From Hormiphora californensis (lineage: Eukaryota > Ctenophora > Tentaculata > Cydippida > Pleurobrachiidae), in contig CM035352.1 of assembly GCA_020137815.1 (NCBI GenBank), positions 6,300,025-6,364,024 of the forward strand: DNA of 64,000 nt, in the 5' to 3' direction. The notes under the pieces were generated by a model. The model was given only the letters and a program-made list of their open reading frames with translations, ran no database searches and was not told where the DNA came from. Positions 49,601 through 64,000 of this stretch are shown one piece after another. The position numbers were made by a program, and so were the translations under genes. Every line of letters starts with the position of its first letter. The first letter of the stretch is position 1.

Positions 49601-50179
49601 TATTGTGGCTATGGAGTTAGATATGACTAAAACTAATGTGCGACTCATGTAAGTGAAACCTAGGAGAACTGTCAGACCAATGATCTGGCAGTGGGAGATA
49701 CAGTCTTTCTATTCCTGTTGTGTCATGATTTCACACGCATGAACAAAACAAATCATGCTTCTTTCTTTCCCTCCCTCTCTCTCTCTCTCTCTCTAGTCGA
49801 TGCCCCTAGTTACTAAATTCACAGGCTCCCTTCCATCTCCATTCACTCTCGCCCCTATTCAAACCTACATCCCCTCCCTTGAATTGAGCGAGACACAATG
49901 CATTAAAGTGACCCCTCCTACACACTCCTAAATTTGTACCCTAATCTCTCACGTTGTGAATCCAAAACCTAACTACCCCCATCTAACTCTCACTTCTTCT
50001 CTCTCTCTCTCACTTCTTCTCCAAAACCTTACTACCCCTATCTAACTCTCACTTCTTCTTTCTCTCTCTCAGGGGGAACTTACTGGGGAGAGAGCGGATG
50101 GTTTAAGATGATCAGGGGTGTCAACATGATCGGTGTTGAGGATGCTTGTGATTGGGCCGTCCCCAAAAAGACATGGTAA
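40684..50179 (+). CDS. tandem double cathepsin Z (X)-type cysteine protease
   Basis: Cathepsin Z is a lysosomal or secreted papain-family carboxypeptidase. Exons: 40684-40759, 40856-40999, 41166-41267, 41437-41607, 46237-46523, 46656-46815, 47014-47149, 47304-47441, 47624-47814, 48189-48338, 49554-49648(?), 50073-50179. A signal peptide is followed by domain 1: RNQHIPVYCGSCWA (active Cys), [22 protein letters not shown] (His) and [12 protein letters not shown] (Asn). A linker without a start codon or signal peptide leads in phase to domain 2, which repeats [29 protein letters not shown] and LHEISIV. Two breaks: a GGGG run at 41188-41191 has one base too many for the family frame, and in domain 2 the GWG/RNSWG part is unreadable, the last two exons not meeting in phase. 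Sequencing error or decay are both possible. Intron 4 (4.6 kb) hosts a receptor gene antisense. Confidence 0.82.
41906..42882. mobile_element. 977-bp TA-flanked fold-back element
   Basis: Inverted ends TACCGCGTGGGCCAATAAAA with arms over 100 bp (also GTTCTGAAATTTTGACACAA and AACTCTGTACACATATCTGG), flanked by TA. It lies in the fourth intron of the cathepsin gene. No protein is encoded. Confidence 0.87.
43040..43205. repeat. tandem repeat at the 3' end of the receptor gene
   Basis: Two to three units of about 90 bp (GGCAGCAGCAGATGTTCCTG, CACCACTCACCACAC, GAGCAGCAGGAGGTG) span the stop codon of the LDLa receptor at 43136; the last coding residues (Ala/Pro-rich) come from one unit. Confidence 0.8.
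43136..45554 (-). CDS. LDLa-repeat seven-transmembrane receptor
   Basis: Three exons join in phase (45554-44179, 44095-43911, 43767-43136) to 730 residues. A signal peptide ([14 protein letters not shown]) precedes a Cys-rich ectodomain with LDLa-type modules such as [32 protein letters not shown] and [16 protein letters not shown]1 is about [22 protein letters not shown]2 [22 protein letters not shown]3 with Cys ([11 protein letters not shown]); TM4 in exon 2; TM5 to TM7 in exon 3, ending [12 protein letters not shown] in the NPxxY position. The combination resembles invertebrate LDLa-LRR or relaxin-receptor-related receptors, but I see no leucine-rich repeats; the ligand is unknown. It is nested antisense in intron 4 of the cathepsin gene. 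The ATG at 45554 overlaps the target duplication of a MITE immediately upstream. The exon 2 donor is duplicated in tandem (21 bp). Confidence 0.88.
45561..45669. mobile_element. 109-bp hAT-type MITE, copy 3, at the receptor start codon
   Basis: Flanks ATTGCTGC (45553-45560) and ATAGCTGC (45670-45677) are an 8-bp target duplication with one mismatch. The first duplication copy overlaps the receptor ATG (45554-45552), so the MITE forms the immediate 5' leader or promoter. It keeps the CACGTG core and CCAAT boxes; its terminal repeat next to the gene has drifted (CAACAATCGACC). Confidence 0.9.
45797..46152. mobile_element. 356-bp fold-back element
   Basis: Inverted arms (CCCCATCATGGGGTAGTGGG to TTTTATTTCTTTATTTTACG) of about 130 bp on either side of a short centre. 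I could not settle a target duplication. It lies 84 bp before cathepsin exon 5. Confidence 0.75.
46886..46976. mobile_element. 91-bp TA-flanked MITE, pogo-like ends
   Basis: Ends CATTCGGACCCCGATTTACC and CAGTCGGACCCCCGATTTAC (as complement), flanked by TA. CAGTCGGACC-type ends are familiar from pogo/Tigger relatives. Lies in a cathepsin intron. Confidence 0.75.
47834..47890. mobile_element. 57-bp half copy of the hAT-type MITE (copy 4)
   Basis: Only one half is present, from the central CACGTGACC to GGTCGGTTCCTG. It is flanked by TTTGTAGT (47826-47833) and TTTGTAGC (47891-47898), an apparent 8-bp target duplication with one mismatch. Located just after a cathepsin donor site. Confidence 0.75.
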
Positions 50180-50411
50180 TATGGTAACTAATGGTAACCA
50201 TAGTAACCAATGCAGTACAGGTAACCATGGTAACGCGAACTCTCCTAAACAAGGGTTTAACGATATGACGTCATAGCGTGACGTAACAATTTGTATCTTT
50301 TGTAAACCTCCAGAACTATTATATTCGAGTGATTTAATTAATCAGACAAAACCAAAAACTAAAAACTGTTTCTTGTGATTTAATACTAATAATAATATAT
50401 CTAGTGTTTTA

Positions 50412-50577
50412 CAGTGGTGCTACGTCATATATTGGCCGCCCGCACAGCGCCGCCAACGACGCGATCCACAACGTCCAAGACACGCAAAAAAGCATTCAAT
50501 GTCAGCTGACTGCGCCTTAGCACGTCGTGGACCGCGTCGCGGGCAACACTTTTTGCCAATATGACGGAGCACCACTG
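50412..50577. mobile_element. 166-bp TA-flanked MITE
   Basis: Ends CAGTGGTGCTACGTCATAT and CAGTGGTGCTCCGTCATATT (as complement), flanked by TA; GC-rich centre with an inner inverted repeat. Tc1/mariner-type. It lies just downstream of the cathepsin gene. Confidence 0.85.
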
Positions 50578-50876
50578 TAACTATAAATTGTGTGTGTATT
50601 TTGAACTGGATTGCTGCTGCGCAGAGAGGGATTATATATATTGTTTGTGAGTGCTTTTGTTACGGCTTATTATTACTAGTAATTTACCCCTTAGATAGCT
50701 GTTTTGAATTTGGAGAATTCGGGTAGTAGTTGGAGATTTAAAATGGTTACCATGGGAACTAGGTAGAAGGGTCTGGGTTCACAGGAAATATAACATTGCT
50801 ACGTACACATTCAATAAATATTTTTTTGGTCGAAATCGTTCATTTTTAAAATCCTCTCTCTCTTTCCCTCTCGGTC

Positions 50877-52476
50877 CTATTCCCAATTGTAAATTCCCTC
50901 ATTTGCATTCGTAGGATTATATCGCTCTATTGTTGGTAACTCCGTCGTGCTCCCTTCCTCCTTCTCCTCGTGGTAATCAGGGAGATCAGATACAGTGGGT
51001 TCAGAATGGAAAGTAGGAACCATCGTTTCAGAAGTAAACATTCCAGGACTTTTGTCCATCACCTCTATCAGAAGATCATCTGAGACTTGTCCTTCCGAGT
51101 TAGCTGCCGTGCATCTGTACCTGAAGAGAGAGGGGTGGTAAGTTGAAGTGCCTCTGTAAGAGAGTTGTTGTTGAGTAAGGGGTGAAGAGAGATAAAGAGG
51201 GGGTAGTTCGGTGTCTGAAGTTTGCTCGAACATCTCACCCCGTCTGAAGAGGGGACCAGTGTAGCATTTAGCCTGTGAATGAACGAGAAAAAAGGCAGAA
51301 CCATGAAGGGAAGTTGGCAAACAGTTCACCCATTAATTAAGTAGAAGAAGAAGATCAGGGCTATTTTATGTTACTATTTAGTTCAATTAACATTTACCAT
51401 CCACTATCACTCTTCAGGACCTTCATAGAGAGACTCACTCTGATAACATCACTTCCTACCTCGTTATCATACTCCCAATTCTGAAAGTGCAGGGGTGTTA
51501 TACTGCGAGGGTTGTTAACTGAGAATGGAGACTGGGTGTGAGTTACTGAGCACAGGGTTGTTAACTGAGAATGGAGACTGGGTGTGAGTTACTGAGCACA
51601 GGGTTGTTCTGAGAATGGAGACTGGGTGTGAGTTACTGAGCACAGGGTTGTTCTGAGAATGGAGACTGGGTGTGAGTTACTGAGCACAGGGTTGTTCTGA
51701 GAATGGAGACTGGGTGTGAGTTACTGAGCACAGGGTTGTTCTGAAAAGTTAAAGTGAGGTGGACTGAACGTAGGGTGTAAGTTACTGCGAAGGGGTATGG
51801 CTTTTGATGAAACGGAATTGAAGGGGAACAGAAGAGAATGAAGTGTCTTCCAGCAGGTCATTTGGAGAGAGAGTTGTAAGGGGTTTTGCAGGATGCATGA
51901 TAGAGTCTGGATAGGGTGCGGTACTGACCAAGGAACTAAATTACATATATATTTGGCCCCTCTAAATATATATAAAATTTCCGATCGGACACTAAGTCTC
52001 ATACATATATCCGAAAGTTTATTCAGCTATAATTGGATAACTGGAAGACCCTCCAGAGATATATGTTACGAAGTAGCCATGATATTCATGAAGGGCCCTC
52101 CCGCTGGATATATGTACCTCATATAATAATAGAGATGGGAATTGTGGGAGGGGCATGATATTTATTGCACACACCCATTTCCCTCTCCAGCATGGAAGAA
52201 ACAAGACTGGGCCATTTTGTCTCACAAAGGACCACTCATATCAAATGTTCAACTCACAAGATGTGGGAATATCTCCACATGGTTCTCCTCTTCCATCTCC
52301 CCCACTTTGACAATCCTGGCCGATGCAGGGGGGTCCGCTCTCACACGACAGAATAGTAACATCCTGTCTCCCTCGAACAAGAACTGGTCTGAGCTGAGGT
52401 CGATGATCTCTGGTTTGTAGGACCTTGCCAGCACAAATTGGAGAGTGGTGAAGTAGAGTAGCGGGAGAAGGGACAT
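50877..52476 (-). CDS. secreted single immunoglobulin-domain protein
   Basis: Three exons (52476-52258, 51480-51398, 51120-50877) join in phase to 181 residues. A signal peptide (MSLLPLLYFTTLQFVLA) is followed by one I-set-like Ig domain with Cys43 (GDRMLLFCRVRADPP) and the second Cys at about 104 in SDSGWYRCTAANSEGQVSD. The tail is acidic and Thr/Pro-rich (EEKEEGSTTELPT) with no membrane segment or GPI-type end. The ATG lies two bases downstream of CCCCCAG with a plausible branch sequence CTAAC. No family assignment beyond Ig; it could be a secreted binding or matrix protein. Confidence 0.85.
51520..51745. repeat. 44-bp tandem repeat in the Ig-gene intron
   Basis: About five units of GGGTTGTTCTGAGAATGGAG plus ACTGGGTGTGAGTTACTGAG, upstream (on the gene strand) of the exon 2 acceptor. 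Confidence 0.85.
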
Positions 52477-52908
52477 GTCTGGGGGTGGTAGTGATGTTAG
52501 TTCATGTCAGTAGCTACTATAGTTGATTATAGAAGAAGGGGCTTAGGTCAATGCTCTGGCAGCAACTGTGTCATCCTGATTTGAGTTGTGGAGTAATAAC
52601 ACGGTTTGAGCATGGAGGATGAGACGACAAGTTTAGCCTGCGGGTGTCATTGGGGTGCCATTGCAAGAGAGGTCTGAGTGTGACTGTGAGTCCAACAAGT
52701 GTTAGGGGTTGCAGTTCGAGGTCTGAGCAAGAAGTGTCAAAACTGAATATAATTCACTGTGCTATCCACCAGACAGAGGGATAAAGTACCCCACAGAGAT
52801 AAGACGGTCTTATCAGGGAAGTCTTAGGCAACCGCAAGGCTTCTTAGGAAATTCATAGATCGTCCCTCTTCGGCGGCCTTAACACAGCTCATATTGAGAG
52901 AGTGAGAG

Positions 52909-53035
<127 letters not shown>

Positions 53036-53962
53036 TGGAGCGATCATGGGGGAGTTAATCTAATCATTGTCGCATATTAAAGTAGCATATTGATATACCA
53101 TGGGCATAGCTAGACGAGATATTCATACGGTGGAGCAATATACCAGTAATAAAATACCAGGGAGCTATATAATCGCAGTGGCCGGTGGGTTGGTTGAGGG
53201 AGGGGAGATATATATCTATTATAATAGAGAGAGAGAGAGAGGGAGGGAGAGACCAGTTGTATGAGAAATACATCTCAGATGTTATAAGAGAGACAAGCTA
53301 GTGGAGAGAGGAGCAACTACCATGGCTTTATTTATTAGTTAAAAGCATGGCAAAGTGTTTTATGCTAAGAGTTCATGGTCTGTGGGTTGACCTTCAACAT
53401 GTATAACATCTAGCCGGTTCAGGAAATTAGTTATAAAGTTAAACATATATCATAGCAACATCAGCAGACGCTATGTGAATTATAATGTGGCGGCCCAGTA
53501 CTACTGGCGGCTCAGTACTACTGGAAGTAGGCTGCAGAATAATATGTGTGCTAGTGGAATCGTGGTATGTGAGTGTCTCCGGGGGACAACTATAAATGTG
53601 AAAGGCCGTGAATCTCTCACTGACAGCCCGCTGTTTTTACTGCTCATTTCCAGTGTCACTTTTATTGTCTTGAAGGGAACTGGAAGACCCTGAAGTCATC
53701 AAGGAACTGTACGAGTAGGATGATCTAAAGTAGTAATATGCTCCTCCAAGTATTGTGTGAGTATATTGGCATATTGGTTTAGGATTTGTTGAGTAAGATG
53801 TGGTCACTTAATATAGGTCCGGAGTCATGGTGATATATTATGAGAGTTCATAAATTGTATCACTACTCATATATATAATTATATAGGTTTTATGCCAGGC
53901 TATGGGGGCACAAAACAGAGAGAAGAGAGGATAAGCGGCACTTTTCTAGGTATTAATAATAC

Positions 53963-54045
53963 CGTTTTCTCCCAGACAAATCTTCGGCTCCAATCCTATA
54001 ACATTATTATAGGATTGGAGCCGAAGATTTGTCTGGGAGAAAACG
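53963..54045. repeat. 83-bp hairpin with 38-bp perfect arms
   Basis: Arms 53963-54000 and 54008-54045 (CGTTTTCTCCCAGACAAATC start) are perfectly complementary around a 7-base loop. Confidence 0.9.
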
Positions 54046-56148
54046 AGCTAGCAAGTCACGGAAAGACCCCATTTCAAATTGTCTCACAAAAGACTGCACT
54101 CTCCACCGAACCGTGCCAGCTCGTTCAGTCGTCACAAACTTCGAACTGCCACCGTAAATAGGAAGTGGTGGGCAAACTTGAAACTGCACAATGATCTTTG
54201 CACTGCATCTGCAAAGTGCTGGGCGTAGTAAAGGTGTTTCCCTGAAGAACACGTCACACAAAAAGAGAGGTCGGACAAGAGAGATGTCGGACAAGTGACA
54301 GCTGCTAGTAGTGGTTTCACAAGAAAGAGGGCGAATGTCGACTGCATTGATAGAGAGACCTCTGCAGGACCTAACAGTGCAGGGAGGAAGCCCTTAATCC
54401 TCACCCCTTCCCTGCTAGTCCTACTAGTGAGTAGTGAGCATCTCTCTCTCCCTTCCCTTTTACTAGTGGCCCACTATTATATCTCTCCTATTCACCCTCC
54501 CATTGCGGTTTGAGCATAAAATGTCACCTTTGGAAGATTTCCAATGCATGTGAATTGGGTCAAGTTTAGGAACTTTATAAGGACGGGCTGAAATCTCACA
54601 CTCTAAGGGATCGCCACACACCTCACCCTTTACTCATTCATCCAAAGAGTGTAGGGTGGGTTGATGATCGGTCCACTTCCAGGGTTATAATCATTGAGCA
54701 AGGAATATCCTAGGATAAGGATTTCTAACTATAGGGGAGTTCACAAAACGAAGGGTTCTGGGATTGCAAGGTTCGAAAATAACGCGGAAAATCGGATTTT
54801 GGGCACTCGCACAGGAAGGGTGGCATATGGTGTGAGTTGTGACATATTAGAATCCTCTTTTTCTCCCCCTCTTTCTCTCTCAATAGATAAATATAACGAG
54901 GGAGAGGGATAAATGATGGATAGTTGAGTAGCTAGGACACAGAGTTGCAATGAAATAATCGAATTTAATAAAAACAGCACAAAATATTTAACAGCGCTAC
55001 AGCTAGCTCTGGGTCACTAAAAACAATAAAACAATCGGATCGTGGTGCCAAGTGCTCCTAGTCCAACAACAACACAAGATGATAACATCATATCGTTTCT
55101 TCATCACTCACTCAATTTCATTCTCTCTTTTCTCTATATCTCTCTGATCTCTCTCAGTCTCTCTGATTCTCTATCGGAGTTCGTTGTTGGACATTAGCAA
55201 ATCCGGACAGTGACTTGCAGGGAGGAGCGGGATTAAATAGCGACCTTGAGACTACATCCTGTATCTCAACTCAGAGTATCTACCTCTCTCTCTCTTCCCC
55301 TTTCTCTCTACGCAGTTGTAGAGTCATTTTTCTCCCTATCTTTCTCTTTTCTGGGTCGGCAACTCCCTTTATATATTTACTCTCTCTCTCTCTCTCTCTC
55401 TCTCTCTAACAGTGTGTGTGTGTCTCTACCTATGTATCTCTCTTTCGCTCTCTCTCTCTCTCTCTCTAGAGTTGGAGAGTAACTTTCTCGTTCTTTCTCT
55501 GTCTCGACCAAATCCGTCAAATATCCGATCTAGCAAGCGAGATTATTCACGGCACCAAATATTATCTCCCTTTATTCTTCTCTCTCCTTCTCTGATCTGC
55601 CTCGCGTTTTTTCTTCTCTCTCTAACTCCCTCTCCATCTGTCTCTCCCCCCGCATTTTATGACAGTACCCTACTAGTCTCCTTCAGGACTGCTGCTATAG
55701 CTCGACAAGTTAATTCTGTTAGGTCGTCATTAGCTCCTCTTGATAACACTCTCACACCCTCCCTCTCTCTCACACTCACTGTCGTCCTCTCTCTCTCTTT
55801 CCCTCACAACATCCCTAATGACATCTTCTCTCTCGTCCAATCCGCCCTCTAGCCCCGGTTTAATCCACCTCTGCGATCACCTCACTAGATGTAATGGTTA
55901 TCACTCTATTATATAATATCTTTACAATTCACAGTTCATCTCGGGTGGTCGCTAACTCTCCTCTCCTTCTCCTACTGGGTATCTGCTTTGAGGCAGGGGG
56001 CGAGGTTTGGTCCAAACTTCTCTTTTTCCTGGCAGGATCGTCCAATAGGAGGCTGTGTATCTCCCCAGTCACTGAAACTCCCCTTCTGATTGGGTCCTAC
56101 AGGAAGTGTGCTGTTAGAGAAAGGGGGGGATATGGTATGGGCTGTTAG

Positions 56149-57636
56149 CACGGTGTCCCTTAAGGAGGTGAAACCTCGACTAGATACAGTTTTTTGGAGA
56201 CCGGACCTAGGTTACGTATTTTTGACCGAGGAATCCGAAAAACATAAAATTAAAATCGAAAACGTAGCGGTTTTTGCGTAAAACGGCAAAAACTGTCATT
56301 TTTCAGCGATTTTCGACTTTTTACGCTTTCTAGAGATTTTAAAAATATTTCCTTACAAGATATGATCTTGTGCTTCTAGACTAATAAAATACAATCGATT
56401 TGCTACAAATTAGTCCCGGGTTTGTGTGATTTGGTCAAAAAGCTTTCTTTACTGTGGCCCATCAAAGATGGCCACTCTGCAAATACGTTTTTGGCTCCTG
56501 TGGCTGCAGATGTAAACCAAAAGAAGATTTATTATACACCAAAATTTGCGTCTTCTCAAGGCAAACAACCTGGTTTTTACGAAATTTGATTTCATGCAGG
56601 CGTTCAAAAATTACAGCCGAAAAACTGGTACAGTGGATTTCGGAAATACCCCTACTTCAACAAACCCTAATCCAGATAAGATTTCGAAAAATATACATAT
56701 TCATCCATGAAAATGAAGCTCAGACAAATGCCAACGTGATGCAAAAAACGGGAAGTGTGTAACTTATTTCGTTTAGAAGCTATAACGAAAATAAAAGTGC
56801 TTATATTTGCCTTGAAAACACCCTCTAAAAGCCCTGAAAAATAGCGAATCTGTCTAAAAATGCAATACGAATAAAATGTCACCTCCAGTGCACCAACTTA
56901 GCCCCCAGTGGACAGAATTTGTTTGAAATTGTCAGAAATTGTCTAAAAGTATGGTTTTTAGAGGGTGTTTTCAAGGCAAATATAAGCACTTTTATTTTCG
57001 CTATAGCTTCTAAACGAAATAAGTTACACACTTCCCGTTTTTTGCATCACGTTGGCATTTGTCTGAGCTTCATTTTCATGTATGAATATGTATATTTTTC
57101 GAAATCTTATCTGGATTAGGGTTTGTTGAAGTAGGGGTATTTCCGAAATCCACTGTACCAGTTTTTTGGCTGTAATTTTTGAACGCCTGCATGAAATCAA
57201 ATTTCGTAAAAACCAGGTTGTTTGCCTTGAGAAGACGCAATTTTTGGTGTATAATAAATCTTCTTTTTGTTTACATCTGCAGCCACAGGAGCCAAAAACG
57301 TATTTGCAGAGTGGCCATCTTTGATGGGCCACAGTAAAGAAAGCTTTTGACCAAATCACACAAACCCGGGACCAATTTGTAGCAAATCGATTGTATTTTA
57401 TTAGTCTAGAAGCACAAGATCATATCTTGTAAGGAAATATTTCTTAAATCTCTAGAAAGCGTAAAAAGTCGAAAATCGCTGAAAAATGACAGTTTTTGCC
57501 GTTTTACGCAAAAACCGCTACGTTTTCTATTTTAATTTTATGTTTTTCGGATTCCTCGGTCAAAAATACGTAACCTAGGTCCGGTCTCCAAAAAACTTTA
57601 TCTAGTCGAGGTTTCACCTCCTTAAGGGACACCGTG
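56149..57636. mobile_element. 1.49-kb fold-back element with TTAG flanks
   Basis: Near-perfect arms start CACGGTGTCCCTTAAGGAGG; TTAG flanks both ends (56145-56148, 57637-57640), an apparent 4-bp target duplication. The mirror frames inside are not genes. It ends 60 bp from the thrombospondin stop codon. Confidence 0.85.
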
Positions 57637-57695
57637 TTAGAGAGGCTAGGGGGCCAAATAAGGGGTTTGAACAAAGAGGTTCGGGTTCGGGAACG

Positions 57696-63710
<6,015 letters not shown>

Positions 63711-63872
63711 CTGTAGGGGAAATCGGTAATTTATATTATGCAATAAAAGGGGTGACTTCGTAACCAAAATGAGTAAAAATTGCTGGTAATCACAGGGTAG
63801 CTCCTATCTCGAATGTGAGTACGGAGCGGTATTTAGTGGAAAGTGATTTCAGATCTGTCCTTGCAGAGGGCC

Positions 63873-63981
63873 CAGGAACCAACCGACACAAGTAAATAAC
63901 CAATCAAAACTCGTTATTTAGGTCACGTGACTGGTTAACAGCCAATCAGGGACCAGTATTTCCTGATTCGGTCGGTTCCTG
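63873..63981. mobile_element. 109-bp hAT-type MITE, copy 5
   Basis: Full-length with ends CAGGAACC and GGTCGGTTCCTG, and the CACGTG core with CCAAT boxes. No matching 8-bp flanks are seen here. It lies upstream of the first visible thrombospondin exon, probably in an intron. Confidence 0.85.
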
Positions 63982-64000
63982 CCCCTTGTGGTGTTGGTCC

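Noticed and set aside
54007-54404. Overlapping minus-strand frames of 90-95 residues
   Set aside because: No recognisable motif, no splice-site support, and one edge is a hairpin repeat.
56454-57359. Two near-identical 100-residue frames on opposite strands
   Set aside because: Arms of the fold-back at 56149-57636; no start context, splice sites or family match.

Overview
Eukaryotic (animal) genomic DNA. Nearly every gene is split by short GT-AG introns, and the gene set is metazoan: a MORC2-type ATPase, a thrombospondin, cathepsin Z/X, and LDL-receptor class A (LDLa) repeat 7TM receptors. A short TTAGGG-type interstitial array fits an animal telomere repeat. The species cannot be named. Close gene spacing, short introns and 3' splice-site-like YAG sequences directly in front of most start codons would suit an invertebrate lineage that uses spliced-leader trans-splicing, but that is inference. 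For most genes I joined exons by hand; the summed exon lengths are multiples of three and the phases agree, apart from the cathepsin gene, which has breaks.

Layout: (1) 151-3557 (+) 3' part of an unidentified helical-repeat protein, convergent with (2) 4349-8328 (-) 3-ketodihydrosphingosine reductase KDSR. (3) 8.4-10.3 kb, repeat-rich intergenic DNA. (4) 10326-14618 (+) MORC2-like and, 365 bp downstream, (5) 14984-22864 (+) EXOSC10/Rrp6, whose introns hold an 18-bp and a 20-bp minisatellite and a 1-kb fold-back. (6) A 2.9-kb fold-back. (7) 26260-39553 (+) mitochondrial malate dehydrogenase MDH2, whose 11.6-kb third intron hosts on the opposite strand an LDLa/7TM receptor gene broken by two TTAA-flanked fold-backs, plus a decayed tandem copy of its 5' part. 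(8) 39854-40168 (+) CHTF8. (9) 40684-50179 (+) a gene with two cathepsin Z domains, whose 4.6-kb fourth intron hosts an intact LDLa/7TM receptor gene on the opposite strand. (10) 50877-52476 (-) a small secreted single-Ig protein. (11) 52.5-57.7 kb, gene-poor repeat DNA. (12) 57696-63710 (-) the 3' part of a thrombospondin with an extra LamG-like C-terminus.

The non-coding DNA is dominated by inverted-repeat elements, for most of which ends and target duplications can be read: TA-flanked (mariner/pogo type), TTAA-flanked (piggyBac type) and 8-bp-duplication (hAT type), some ending in homopolymer G/C. A 109-bp hAT-type MITE occurs five times and carries two CCAAT boxes around a CACGTG E-box.

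The most notable observations are: (a) YAG acceptor-like sequences abutting most start codons, with closely spaced co-directional genes, suggesting trans-splicing and possible operons; (b) six cases in which a tandem duplication spans an exon-intron junction; (c) two fold-backs whose precise removal restores a receptor reading frame; (d) two receptor genes of one family each nested antisense in a host-gene intron; (e) tandem cathepsin Z and thrombospondin-LamG architectures.
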